DNA of 64,000 nucleotides from an uncultured Lachnospiraceae bacterium (GCA_902788035.1 CADAIL010000007.1:128908-192907); one strand, 5' to 3'. Shown: positions 51,406 through 59,948, numbered from the stretch's first letter. Notes: generated by a model not told the origin, from the letters alone. Made by a program: numbers and translations.

Positions 51406-52482
51406 TTACAGAACATGAACATTTGCCGGATCGAACTTCACATATGCCTTGTCGCCGACATTGTAAATCTTCTTGTTCTTCGGATTAAAATCTGTGATCT
51501 TGACAAGATTGTCGCCGACCATAACATGATAGTTCTGATAGCTTCCCATGAAGCAGCTCAGAATGACTCTGCATGGCAGCTGACCGGAATCAGCGAGAAC
51601 AGCGGACTCAGGTCTCAGGACCAGTGTGCAGGTATCGCCGACGCCGAAATTCGAAATTTCTTTGACATCGACCTTCGTGCCGGAGATATCGACCACGCCG
51701 TCGCTTCCGTTCTTTGATTTCAGAGGTCCTTTGAGGAAGTTGGCCTCGCCGATGAAGTCTGCGACAAATTCACTCTTCGGATGATAGTAGATCTCCTGCG
51801 GTGACCCCATCTGCGCGACGATGCCCTTCTCCATGATGATAATCTTATCTGAGATCGCCATGGCTTCACTCTGATCGTGGGTAACATATATGGCAGTAAT
51901 TCCGGCTTCCTGCTGGATACGGCGGATCTCGGTTCTCATGGAGACGCGGAGCTTGGCATCCAGGTTGGACAGCGGCTCGTCGAAAAGCAGCACGCCCGGC
52001 TCAAGAACCAGCGCGCGGGCAAGCGCGACACGCTGCTGCTGACCGCCGGACAGCTGATTGGTCATGCGGGCTTCCATTCCTTCAAGGCCGACGAGCTTCA
52101 GGATATTCGTGACTTTGGTCTTTATGGTCGCCTTATCCATCTTGCGGAGCTTGAGGCCGTAAGCGACGTTATCGAAAATGTTATAGTGCGGAAGCAGCGC
52201 GTAGCTCTGGAAAACCATGGCCGTGTCGCGCTTATTCGGGGTGAGGGCGTTGATCGGCTCTCCGCCCAGATAAATCTCACCCTCATCCGGGCTCTCAAAG
52301 CCGGCGATCATGCGGAGCGTGGTTGTCTTGCCGCAGCCGGACGGTCCGAGCAGTGTGACGAAGCTGCCAGGCTCAATATCCAGTGATGTATCTTTGACCG
52401 CATAAAAATTCTTTTTTGTTTTCGGATCCTGATATATCTTCGAAATATGTTCAAGGCGCACGCCTTTTTTCTCTTTTGCCAT
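51406..52482 (-). CDS. FbpC/PotA-type ABC transporter ATP-binding protein
   Basis: 358 aa. Walker A LLGPSGCGKTTTLRM (about 43-57), Q-loop VFQSYALLPHYNIFDNVAYGL, signature LSGGQQQRVALARAL and Walker B VLLFDEPLSNLDAKLR. The C-terminal 120 residues form a TOBE-like domain (TCTLVLRPESAVLADSG). It powers the permease encoded three bases upstream and the binding protein, in a ferric-iron or 2-aminoethylphosphonate type system. GGAGG near the ATG lies within the end of the permease gene. Confidence 0.92.
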   Translation of the reverse strand: MAKEKKGVRLEHISKIYQDPKTKKNFYAVKDTSLDIEPGSFVTLLGPSGCGKTTTLRMIAGFESPDEGEIYLGGEPINALTPNKRDTAMVFQSYALLPHYNIFDNVAYGLKLRKMDKATIKTKVTNILKLVGLEGMEARMTNQLSGGQQQRVALARALVLEPGVLLFDEPLSNLDAKLRVSMRTEIRRIQQEAGITAIYVTHDQSEAMAISDKIIIMEKGIVAQMGSPQEIYYHPKSEFVADFIGEANFLKGPLKSKNGSDGVVDISGTKVDVKEISNFGVGDTCTLVLRPESAVLADSGQLPCRVILSCFMGSYQNYHVMVGDNLVKITDFNPKNKKIYNVGDKAYVKFDPANVHVL

Positions 52483-52485
52483 TGC

Positions 52486-54195
52486 TTATTCCTCCCTGTA
52501 ATTGCGGCTCGTTCCGAAGTATTTAATGACGAGATTCATCAGAAGGACCGCGCTGTACGTGATGATGATAAGAATCGATGCAAATGCGCATGCGATACCG
52601 TAGGCACCCTTCTCCGCGAACTCATTGATCTGGACTGTGATGAGCAGATACTGCGGCGTAACGAGAAGGATGATCGCGCTGATAGCGGTGATACTTCGCA
52701 CAAATGCTGTGACAAGACCGCTGAGGAAGCTGTCCTTGATGAGAGGCAGCGTGACTGTCATAAAGACTGTCAGGCTGTCCGCGCCCATATCGTACGCGGA
52801 CTCCTCAATGCTCTTGTCAATCTGGCGCAGAGCCGAGATACCGCTTCTTGTACCTGTAGGAAGACTTCGTACAATGAAGACGATGACCAGGATCGCTCCT
52901 GTTCCGTAAAGCCCCTGAAGGAATCCGGTTCTGAATACACCGGCGGAGAAACCGCGGATATATCCGATACCGAGAACAGTACCCGGAACAGCCATGGCCA
53001 GCATGGAGACCGCCTCGATGAAGCCTTTGGCCTTGAACTTCCTCTTGACGACCAGATACGAGATGATCATGGACAGGAGGGCTGTAATCGGGGAGGCGAT
53101 GAGCGACAGGACGAAGGAGTCCTTGAAGGCTTTGAAGCCTTTATACTTGGTGAATACCTGCCGGAACCATTTTGTAGTCAGGTGGAAGTCATAGCCCCAC
53201 GTCTTGAACATGGCGCCGAACGGTACGCAGATATACATCATAACTACGAAGAGGGCAAGCAGCGAGCAGAGAATCGTCAGAGGAATCGTGACGCTGCGGT
53301 CCTCGATCAGCATTCTCTGGCGGGACGCCTTGCCGGACAGAGTTGCTGTGCTCTTGGCTTCGAGGTAATACTTCTGCACGATGAACATAAGGAGCGTGAT
53401 GCCGAGGAGGACGACAGCCATTGCGGACGCGCCTTCCTTATCGTAGGCACCGGTGATCTGCAGGTAGATCGTCGTCGCCAGTGTATCGTAGGAACCGCCG
53501 ATGATCATCGGGTTCGCGAAGTCGGCGATCGACTCGATGAAAGTGACCAGGAACGCATTGCCAAGTCCCGGGAGGATCAGCGGAAGCGTGACTGTCATAA
53601 AAACCTTCCAGCGGGTCGCTCCCATATCGCGGGCAGCTTCCTCAAGGGAAGGATCGATATTCTTGAGAAGGCCTCGCATCATCATGTAGCAGACCGGGAA
53701 GAAAGTCAGTGTCTGGACAATGGCGATGCCCCAGAAGCCGTAAACGTTATTGTCATAGATATGCAGCAGGAAGCGGGTAATGATACCGGCTTTGCCGAAC
53801 AGCATGATCATGGACAGTGACAGCACGAACGGCGGGGAGACGACCGGCAGCATGGAGACGACCTTAAAGAGTCCTTCCATAAAGCGTGTCTTAAGTTTTA
53901 CATACACTTCAACGTAGGCGAACAGAAGTCCGATGAGCGCGGACGCGATGCCTACAAGGAAGCCTACTTTCAGCGTGTTGGTGATAGCCCTTCGGAAATT
54001 GGACATTTTCAGTATCCGTTGGAAAACAGAAAAACCGATTCCCTCGTCGGTCACAAAACTGTCGACCAGAAGAATCGCCAGCGGATAGAGAATGAATAAT
54101 GTCAGGAAGGCGATCAGGGCAACAATCGTAGTGACCATGATCGGATCGGCAAAGAATTTCTTGCGGTCCAGGCTGGCACTCTGATTTTTAGCCAT
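52486..54195 (-). CDS. FbpB-type fused ABC transporter permease
   Basis: 569 aa with twelve hydrophobic segments in two similar halves, each with a binding-protein-dependent permease loop: EEAARDMGATRWKVFMTVTLPLILPGLGNAFL and EESAYDMGADSLTVFMTVTLPLIKDSFLSGLV. Fused permeases of this type serve ferric iron (FbpB/SfuB) or related ions. It is between the binding protein and the ATPase genes in one operon. GGAGG precedes the ATG. Confidence 0.93.
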   Translation of the reverse strand: MAKNQSASLDRKKFFADPIMVTTIVALIAFLTLFILYPLAILLVDSFVTDEGIGFSVFQRILKMSNFRRAITNTLKVGFLVGIASALIGLLFAYVEVYVKLKTRFMEGLFKVVSMLPVVSPPFVLSLSMIMLFGKAGIITRFLLHIYDNNVYGFWGIAIVQTLTFFPVCYMMMRGLLKNIDPSLEEAARDMGATRWKVFMTVTLPLILPGLGNAFLVTFIESIADFANPMIIGGSYDTLATTIYLQITGAYDKEGASAMAVVLLGITLLMFIVQKYYLEAKSTATLSGKASRQRMLIEDRSVTIPLTILCSLLALFVVMMYICVPFGAMFKTWGYDFHLTTKWFRQVFTKYKGFKAFKDSFVLSLIASPITALLSMIISYLVVKRKFKAKGFIEAVSMLAMAVPGTVLGIGYIRGFSAGVFRTGFLQGLYGTGAILVIVFIVRSLPTGTRSGISALRQIDKSIEESAYDMGADSLTVFMTVTLPLIKDSFLSGLVTAFVRSITAISAIILLVTPQYLLITVQINEFAEKGAYGIACAFASILIIITYSAVLLMNLVIKYFGTSRNYREE

Positions 54196-54316
54196 TTCTT
54201 TTCCTCCTTGTCAAATGAAAGAAATACTGCAAGTGCTTTCATCTTAAAAGGTGCCGCTGACCAGTCAGACAGCGGCACCCCTCATATCATTCATGTACAG
54301 AGCAGAAGCCGTGCGG

Positions 54317-55447
54317 TTATTCAGTCTGGAAACGATCGTCAGCAGCGCTGCCGAGAGCGTTCATGACGTCCTCTACATACTGTGTAGTATTCTCTTTTGC
54401 GTCCTCAAAGTCATACTCCATGACGTTGTCCGGATCAAGCCCGAACTCCGCGGCGACTGCCGGCTGCTCGGCATTGTCGATGACCAGGAACTGATAGGAG
54501 CCGTTCTGTGCGGCAAGTTCAACGCAGTCCGGGCTGAGAGCGTACTCGATCCAGAGCTTGGCTGCGTTCGGATGCTTGCAGCCCTTGAAGATTGCCGTAG
54601 CACCGATCTCGAAGGATGTGCCGGAGCTCGGGATGATCAGGGAGATATTGCCGTAGCCGTTGTCCTCGATCTGAGTGATGCCGTCATGCAGGAAGCCGAT
54701 GCCGATGACGCACTCGCCTGTACCTACGTTCTTGGACGGGCCGGAGCCGGACTTTGTATAGACCTGGATGTTCTTGTCAAGATCTACGAGATACTGGATA
54801 CCTTCGTCATGTCCGTATTTCTGGATCATTGTATTGACGACCAGTTTGGCCGTACCTGCTGTATTATAGTTGGACAGCCAGATGAGATCCTTATACTTCG
54901 GATCAAGAAGATCTGCCCAGTCCTTCGGAGCTTCAATGCCCATTCGGTCGAGCTCGTCCTGGTTGACCATGAATCCGAGGATACCCTTGTAGATGCCGTA
55001 CCACTGACCGTCAGCATCACGGTATGTGTCGCTGATCAGATGGCTTGCGTTCTCTGCCTCATAGGGCTCAAGAAGACCTTCACTTGCAGCAACATTATAC
55101 GGGTCTGTCGTGCCGCCGAACCATACATCGCCGGACGGATTTCCCGCTTCTTCCTCGATCTTGGACTGAACTTCACCTGTGGAAAGTCTCTGATACTGAA
55201 CTTTGATGCCGTAGAGCTTTTCGAAGTTCTCGCATGCAGCCGCAAGATAATCTTCCTCGCATGAGCCGTAAACGACAAGTGTTCCCTCTTCTTTAGCGGC
55301 AGTAACAAGATCACTGTCAGCCGACGCCGAGCTCTCAGTTCCTTCCTGAGGAGCCGCGGGGGCCGCAGCGTCCTGTCCGGATCCGCCGCAGGCAGCAAGA
55401 CTCATTGCCATGAAGCCGGTGAGTAATAATGCCAATGCTTTTTTCAT
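54317..55447 (-). CDS. FbpA-type extracellular solute-binding lipoprotein
   Basis: 376 aa. MKKALALLLTGFMAMSLAAC is a lipoprotein signal peptide. The mature fold is type II: LVVYGSCEEDYLAAACENFEKLYGIKVQYQRLSTGEVQSKIEEEAGNPSGDVWFGG, LGFMVNQDELDR, WIEYALSPDCVELAAQNGSYQFLV. It resembles ferric-iron binding proteins. The usual paired Tyr ligands cannot be assigned with confidence, so phosphonate or thiamine-type ligands remain possible. It leads the operon behind a promoter overlapped by an inverted repeat. Confidence 0.9.
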   Translation of the reverse strand: MKKALALLLTGFMAMSLAACGGSGQDAAAPAAPQEGTESSASADSDLVTAAKEEGTLVVYGSCEEDYLAAACENFEKLYGIKVQYQRLSTGEVQSKIEEEAGNPSGDVWFGGTTDPYNVAASEGLLEPYEAENASHLISDTYRDADGQWYGIYKGILGFMVNQDELDRMGIEAPKDWADLLDPKYKDLIWLSNYNTAGTAKLVVNTMIQKYGHDEGIQYLVDLDKNIQVYTKSGSGPSKNVGTGECVIGIGFLHDGITQIEDNGYGNISLIIPSSGTSFEIGATAIFKGCKHPNAAKLWIEYALSPDCVELAAQNGSYQFLVIDNAEQPAVAAEFGLDPDNVMEYDFEDAKENTTQYVEDVMNALGSAADDRFQTE

Positions 55448-55465
55448 ACTTTCCTCCTATTCCCT

Positions 55466-55530
55466 TTGTGCAATTTTTACAACAGTTTACTGCTATTTGC
55501 ACAATACATTATGAAATAATCATAACGCAA
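55466..55530 (-). promoter_or_regulatory. Promoter and candidate operator of the ferric ABC operon
   Basis: On the minus strand TTGCGT (55525-55530), an 18-base spacer and TATTGT (55501-55506) form a promoter. Two perfect arms TTGTGCAA and TTGCACAA (55466-55473 and 55497-55504) lie 31 bp apart centre to centre, about three helix turns, one of them overlapping the -10. This suits a repressor binding paired sites. The regulator is unknown. Confidence 0.55.
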
Positions 55531-55576
55531 TCGGACATAAATGTAAAGAATTAGTTAGTGGCAAATCTAAGGGCTG

Positions 55577-55601
55577 AAAAAGAGGCTGTCGCGACAGCCC
55601 C
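55577..55601 (-). terminator. Minimal family B terminator after the feo gene cluster
   Basis: GGGGCTGTCGCGACAGCCTC on the minus strand is palindromic around CGCG and is followed by TTTTT. It ends the transcript of the feo cluster and shows the family B arms without an insert. Confidence 0.85.
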
Positions 55602-55610
55602 TTGATCAGT

Positions 55611-55850
55611 TTAGAGGAGCAGAAGGACACCGTTCACGATAAGCCCCTGTTTATTCCACTTCTTAAGTATCATGTTCGAGACACAGAAAATGGCGGCAAG
55701 TTCCGCATACGCAGCAACCAGACCGCCTGATTCTCCGCTTCCGCCCACTGCAAGCAGGGCAAGTAATGCGGAGCATATATATTTTATTGCCATTGTGGCT
55801 CTTAGAAGCCGCGTCTTATCCGTTATAAACTCTGCGAGAGATTTCTTCAT
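55611..55850 (-). CDS. Small membrane protein, possibly a truncated fragment
   Basis: 79 aa: KYICSALLALLAVGG and AELAAIFCVSNMILKKW plus GLIVNGVLLLL suggest two or three membrane segments, with a stop directly after the last hydrophobic run. No family is certain. The final segment resembles the beginning of a longer membrane domain (similar in type to the sulfatase at 21.5 kb), so truncation is possible. It follows the NifX-like gene by 36 bp and precedes the terminator. Confidence 0.5.
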   Translation of the reverse strand: MKKSLAEFITDKTRLLRATMAIKYICSALLALLAVGGSGESGGLVAAYAELAAIFCVSNMILKKWNKQGLIVNGVLLLL

Positions 55851-55886
55851 GACTGCCCATCCTCTTTATCAAAGATCAGGCCTTGT

Positions 55887-56225
55887 TCAAAGCTCCCTGA
55901 GTTTTCCCGCCGCGTATGACGTCACAGCTGCCTTCGCGCCGCCGTCAAATGTATACAGCTTTATTCCGGCTTTCCTAAGCAGGCTCATGGCTTTCGGCCC
56001 GAAGTTTCCGGAGATGACTGCATCCACTCTGCAGAGTTTAAGTTCCCGCAGCATGTCCTCCACTTTGCCCGAGTACACAGAAAGTATCTGCATACGGACA
56101 ACTTTCGTCTCATCGACAGCATAGATCCAGAACGCCTCGCTGCGCTCAAATACCGGGATCTCGCTCCCGGTATAAGACACTGCCACAATATCCGTGGCAT
56201 ATACAATCTTTGAATGTCCCGGCAT
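55887..56225 (-). CDS. NifB/NifX-type dinitrogenase iron-molybdenum cofactor domain protein
   Basis: 112 aa, MPGHSKIVYATDIVAVSYTGSEIPVFERSEAFWIYAVDETKV followed by LRELKLCRVDAVISGNFGPKAMSLLRKAGIKLYTFDGGAKAAV, matching the DiNase_FeMo-co domain. Stand-alone members bind metal clusters or metal ions and are common in anaerobes without nitrogenase. Here it sits in the feo cluster, so iron handling is inferred. GGAGG six bases before the ATG sets the start. Confidence 0.88.
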   Translation of the reverse strand: MPGHSKIVYATDIVAVSYTGSEIPVFERSEAFWIYAVDETKVVRMQILSVYSGKVEDMLRELKLCRVDAVISGNFGPKAMSLLRKAGIKLYTFDGGAKAAVTSYAAGKLREL

Positions 56226-56241
56226 ATCAACCTCCATTCTT

Positions 56242-56490
56242 TCAGAACAGGCCGAAAAATGATTTTTTTGCCGGCTCGATCCTGACACTCAGGCAGCGAT
56301 ACCCCATGGTCTCAAGCACTTTATCCAGCTGTTCCTTAGTGAGCGGTTCTTCGCTTACAATGTATGCCTCGTTCTTTCGGTGGGAAGACGTCACTTTTCG
56401 GACTTTGAAGTTTTTCCTGATCATGTCGTTTACATGTGATTCACACATTGAACACATCATACCATCTATTTTTGCCGTTGTCATTATCAT
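56242..56490 (-). CDS. HMA-like small metal-binding protein
   Basis: 82 aa. MTTAKIDGMMCSMCESHVNDMIRKNF carries an MCSMC pair near residue 13, like the MxCxxC of heavy-metal-associated domains but with spacing CxxC preserved. The rest (VTSSHRKNEAYIVSEEPLTKEQLDKVLETMGYRCLSVRIEP) fits the ferredoxin-like fold. It may carry copper or iron. GAGGGG lies 10 bp before the first ATG. Confidence 0.85.
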   Translation of the reverse strand: MIMTTAKIDGMMCSMCESHVNDMIRKNFKVRKVTSSHRKNEAYIVSEEPLTKEQLDKVLETMGYRCLSVRIEPAKKSFFGLF

Positions 56491-56528
56491 GTTATTATTA
56501 CCGCCCCTCTAGTTCTATTCTCCTATCG

Positions 56529-56722
56529 CAGGTCGGGCAGGCTGCCGCGAAGCTCCATAGCCGGCGCAGGTATCATCTTCATCGAAAAACGCATATCCTT
56601 CCCTCGAGCTTAAAAATGCAATAGCATTTTTGATCTCTCAGTCGGATATGCAATGTTTTTCTCACGAAGATGGATATCCTGCGACGAGGACGAAGTGCAA
56701 GAGCAGCCTGACGGAACTGTCA
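56529..56722. repeat. Family A hairpin element, copy G
   Basis: GGCAGGCTGC and GCAGCCTGACGG arms bound the copy. The stem carries GCATATCC/GGATATGC and the tip AAAAATGCAATAGCATTTTT. The right arm runs into CTGTCACA, where TCA (56720-56722) is the stop codon of the Cys-rich protein gene, so the element overlaps that gene's end. It splits the feo cluster between the Cys-rich and HMA-like genes. Confidence 0.88.
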
Positions 56723-56923
56723 CACCTTCTTTCGCTTAACTGTAATGATAATATCTCCGTCATTTCCACAGCCGCTGCAGCCCGCACAGGATGATCCGCA
56801 TGAACCGCTGCATCCGGAGCATGATGAGCCGCTCTCCCGGCGATGGTCTCTGACTATGCTGCGCACGCAGAGAAAGAGCACCAACGCCACAGCAAAGATG
56901 CATATCACATAACCTATGTTCAT
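56720..56923 (-). CDS. FeoB-associated Cys-rich membrane protein
   Basis: 67 aa. One N-terminal helix MNIGYVICIFAVALVLFLCVRSI is followed by basic residues and a Cys cluster SCSGCSGSCGSSCAGCSGCG. This is the small protein family found after feoB in Firmicutes, thought to work with the ferrous iron transporter. Its stop codon is contributed by the edge of a family A element. GGAGGTG precedes the ATG. Confidence 0.92.
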   Translation of the reverse strand: MNIGYVICIFAVALVLFLCVRSIVRDHRRESGSSCSGCSGSCGSSCAGCSGCGNDGDIIITVKRKKV

Positions 56924-56988
56924 CGAAACACCTCCACAAGGTCCTTGCTCTGCTGCATTTCGCAGGGCAACAGCTCAGTAGTCTCAGC

Positions 56989-59283
56989 TTACTTGGCAGC
57001 CGCAACGCTCGTAAGTGTCACCATCTTCTCACCGGGCTGATAACCCCTGCGGAAGAGCAGGTAGATAATACCGGCAAGAAGCGCTATCGCAACGATCGTA
57101 CCGAGACCGAAGGTGCCGCCGGTGAGCAGTGAGCCGAGCTGATAAACGATCAGGGCAAGCACATATGCCCACAGGCACATGTAGCCGATTGCCGCCCACG
57201 TCCACTTCGCGTTGTTCATCTCGCGCTTGATCGCGCCCATCGCCGCAAAGCACGGAGCGCACAACAGGTTAAAGATCATGAATGCGAAAGCTGCCAGCGG
57301 TGTAAAGTCAGCCGCCACACGGCTCCAGATTCCCTCGCCGTTATCGCCTAGCTCCTCGCCTGCAGCCTCCTCATCGTAGTTGTAGAGAACGCCGAACGTG
57401 CCGACAACTTCCTCCTTGGCGACAAGGCCTGTGACCGTCGCTACTGTCGGCTTCCATGTGCCGAAGCCGAGCGGTCTGAAGATAACAGACGCCGTGTTGC
57501 CCACGCCGGCAAGAAGTGATGCGTCCATCGGGGTGACTTCCTCTTCCGGGACATTCATGCGATACGCGATGTCAGAGACAACATTCTCTGTGACAATCGT
57601 CTCATCCTCAAACATGTTGTCGACCATGCCAAACTTTCCATTCACTGTACCGAAGCTGGAGAGGAACCAGATAACGACAGACGAAAGCACGATGACTGTG
57701 CCGGCCTTCTTGATAAAGGACCAGCCGCGTTCCCATGTAGCCCGAAGGACGTTCGATACGGACGGTACATGATAAGGCGGAAGCTCCATGACGAACGGAG
57801 CGGGTTCGCCTGCAAATGCCTTAAATTTCTTCAGTATGATACCGGAAACGATAATGGATCCGATTCCGATAAAGTAGGCAGATACGCCGATTGCTGCAGA
57901 TCCTCCGAACAGAGCGCCGGCAATGAGTCCGATGATCGGAAGCTTGGCTCCGCACGGAATGAAAGTCGTTGTCATGATGGTCATCTTGCGGTCGCGGTCA
58001 TTCTCAATCGTACGGGATGCCATGATACCCGGAACACCGCAGCCGGTCGCTACCAGGACCGGGATAAAGCTCTTTCCGGAGAGACCGAACTGGCGGAAGA
58101 TCCTGTCCATAACGAAAGCGACGCGGGACATATAACCGATATCCTCAACGATAGCCAGCAGCAGGAAGAGGACCAGCATCTGCGGGACAAAGCCGAGGAC
58201 CGCGCCGACACCGGCGACAATACCATCCTGAATGAGGCCGTAGAGCCATGTACCTTCAGCTACGCCGATGGCTCCGAGGATCGTGTCGAAGAGGCCGGGG
58301 ACCCATTCACCGAAGATGACGTCATTTGCAAAGTCCGTTGCCCTGGTGCCGATCGATATCGTCCAGCCTCCCATAGCAATCGCGTATATAAGGAACATGA
58401 CAGCTGCAAATATCGGAAGACCGAGAACTCGGTTCGTGACGATTTTGTCGACTCTGTCGGAAGTTGTCATATTGTCACTTGAAACTGCCTTTGTCACAGC
58501 TTTGGTGACAATTCCGGCTATGTAGTTGTAGCGCTCGTTGGTGATGATGCTCTCGGAATCGTCGTCGCACTCCTTCTCGCACGCTTCGATGACAGATTCC
58601 ATTTTTGACTTCTGCGCATCGGTAAGGGTCAGAGATTCGAGAGCTTTCTCATCCCTCTCAAAGACCTTGACCGAATACCAGCGAAGAAGCTTCTCATCGA
58701 CGGAGCTGCGCAGCTCGTTTGCGATCGTTCCGATTGCTTTCTCAACATTTGCAGCAAAAGTCGCTGCCTTTACGGAGACATTTCCCGACTGGCTGTTTCT
58801 GCCCTCCTCGATCACGCGGGCAGTAACCTCTTTCACGCCCTCGTTCTTCAGAGCGCTGATCTCATATACGGGGCAGCCGAGCATTTTGCCAAGTTCCGCT
58901 GTGTTGATCTGATCGCCGTTCTTTCTGACCAGATCCATCATATTGACTGCCACGACTACCGGAATGCCGAGCTCCATGAGCTGAGTCGTGAGGTACAGGT
59001 TGCGTTCGATATTTGTACCGTCAATAATGTCCAGAATCGCGTCCGGCCTCTCGGTCACAAGATACGTTCTCGATACAACTTCCTCAAGCGTGTACGGAGA
59101 CAGAGAATAAATACCCGGAAGGTCCTGGATTATGACATCTTTATTGTCCTTCAGCTTTCCTTCCTTCTTCTCGACAGTGACGCCCGGCCAGTTGCCGACG
59201 TACTGATTGGAACCCGTAAGAGAATTAAATAATGTTGTCTTGCCGCAGTTCGGGTTTCCTGCGAGCGCAATTTTAATGGCCAT
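56989..59283 (-). CDS. feoB: Ferrous iron transport protein B
   Basis: 764 aa. The N-terminal G domain has GNPNCGKTTLFNSLTGS (G1), DLPGIYSLSPYTLEE (G3) and VNMMDLVRKNG (G4). The membrane part shows two Gate motifs, MSRVAFVMDRIFRQFGLSGKSFIPVLVATGCGVPGIMASRTIEND and a later LLAGVGNTASVIFRPLG with APCFAAMGAIKREM. It imports Fe(II) under anaerobic conditions. It follows two feoA genes and precedes the Cys-rich gene. GGAGGG precedes the ATG. Confidence 0.96.
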   Translation of the reverse strand: MAIKIALAGNPNCGKTTLFNSLTGSNQYVGNWPGVTVEKKEGKLKDNKDVIIQDLPGIYSLSPYTLEEVVSRTYLVTERPDAILDIIDGTNIERNLYLTTQLMELGIPVVVAVNMMDLVRKNGDQINTAELGKMLGCPVYEISALKNEGVKEVTARVIEEGRNSQSGNVSVKAATFAANVEKAIGTIANELRSSVDEKLLRWYSVKVFERDEKALESLTLTDAQKSKMESVIEACEKECDDDSESIITNERYNYIAGIVTKAVTKAVSSDNMTTSDRVDKIVTNRVLGLPIFAAVMFLIYAIAMGGWTISIGTRATDFANDVIFGEWVPGLFDTILGAIGVAEGTWLYGLIQDGIVAGVGAVLGFVPQMLVLFLLLAIVEDIGYMSRVAFVMDRIFRQFGLSGKSFIPVLVATGCGVPGIMASRTIENDRDRKMTIMTTTFIPCGAKLPIIGLIAGALFGGSAAIGVSAYFIGIGSIIVSGIILKKFKAFAGEPAPFVMELPPYHVPSVSNVLRATWERGWSFIKKAGTVIVLSSVVIWFLSSFGTVNGKFGMVDNMFEDETIVTENVVSDIAYRMNVPEEEVTPMDASLLAGVGNTASVIFRPLGFGTWKPTVATVTGLVAKEEVVGTFGVLYNYDEEAAGEELGDNGEGIWSRVAADFTPLAAFAFMIFNLLCAPCFAAMGAIKREMNNAKWTWAAIGYMCLWAYVLALIVYQLGSLLTGGTFGLGTIVAIALLAGIIYLLFRRGYQPGEKMVTLTSVAAAK

Positions 59284-59337
59284 AAAAAGCCCTCCTTTTC
59301 GTTGTCTTATGTCACCCTCAATACATCATCTGATACG

Positions 59338-59556
59338 TCATTCGACCTCGATCATCTCCGCATCCGCTTTCCTGACAGAAAGCTCGTATCCGCGGACTTT
59401 AAGTTCCATCGGATCACCGAGCGGAGCGACCTTGCGCACAAAAATCTCCACGCCTTTCGTGATTCCCATATCCATGATCCGGCGTTTGACCGGTCCCATA
59501 CCTATGATTTTCGTCACTTTTACTGTCTGTCCTACACGCACATCTTTAAGTGTCAT
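59338..59556 (-). CDS. feoA: FeoA protein (second copy)
   Basis: 72 aa SH3-like protein, MTLKDVRVGQTVKVTKIIGMGPVKRRIMDMGITKGVEIFVRKVAPLGDPMELKVRGYELSVRKADAEMIEVE, matching FeoA, a cytosolic partner of FeoB. GGAAGGAG before the ATG at 59556 supports this start over one 27 bp earlier. It lies 54 bp before feoB. Confidence 0.95.
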   Translation of the reverse strand: MTLKDVRVGQTVKVTKIIGMGPVKRRIMDMGITKGVEIFVRKVAPLGDPMELKVRGYELSVRKADAEMIEVE

Positions 59557-59575
59557 ACTGTTCTCCTTCCTCTTA

Positions 59576-59785
59576 TCAGACAAAAATCTTATTGGCCAGC
59601 TCTTTCCCGACCGCTACACGTACGCCCTTAATACTTACGATCACGCTCGAGCCGGAGCGGGATACGACCATCACTTTTGCTCCGACATGAAACCCCATAT
59701 CTGCAAGATGCTGTTTCACGTCAGGGCTCCCGCCTAACCTGATGATCTCATATTCTTTTTCCAGATCTGCCAACTGAAGTGGCAT
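59576..59785 (-). CDS. feoA: FeoA protein (first copy)
   Basis: 69 aa, LADLEKEYEIIRLGGSPDVKQHLADMGFHVGAKVMVVSRSGSSVIVSIKGVRVAVGKELANKIFV, the same SH3-like family as the next gene but only distantly similar to it. Paired feoA genes before feoB are common in Clostridia. It is first in the operon behind a strong promoter. AGGAGG precedes the ATG. Confidence 0.94.
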   Translation of the reverse strand: MPLQLADLEKEYEIIRLGGSPDVKQHLADMGFHVGAKVMVVSRSGSSVIVSIKGVRVAVGKELANKIFV

Positions 59786-59904
59786 ATAGATACACCTCCT
59801 CTTATGTCTTTCACATGCAGCCTGTCAATATTTAAGCCATTAACATAATACCGGCGGACGAACATGGTTCACTGATCACAGACCTCGTCTGATTTCTTTA
59901 AGGT

Positions 59905-59948
59905 AGTATACTCTAACTTATTTCCTTTTTCAATAGTTATTTCTAACT
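59905..59948 (-). promoter_or_regulatory. feo promoter with two near-identical operator-like sites
   Basis: TTGAAA (59928-59933), 17 bases, TATACT (59905-59910) form a near-consensus promoter. Two 14-mers on the minus strand, AGTTAGAAATAACT (59948-59935) and AGTTAGAGTATACT (59918-59905), lie 30 bp apart centre to centre. One covers the -10 and the other adjoins the -35. They suit a metal-dependent repressor. The rest of the gap to 60164 holds only terminators. Confidence 0.65.
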
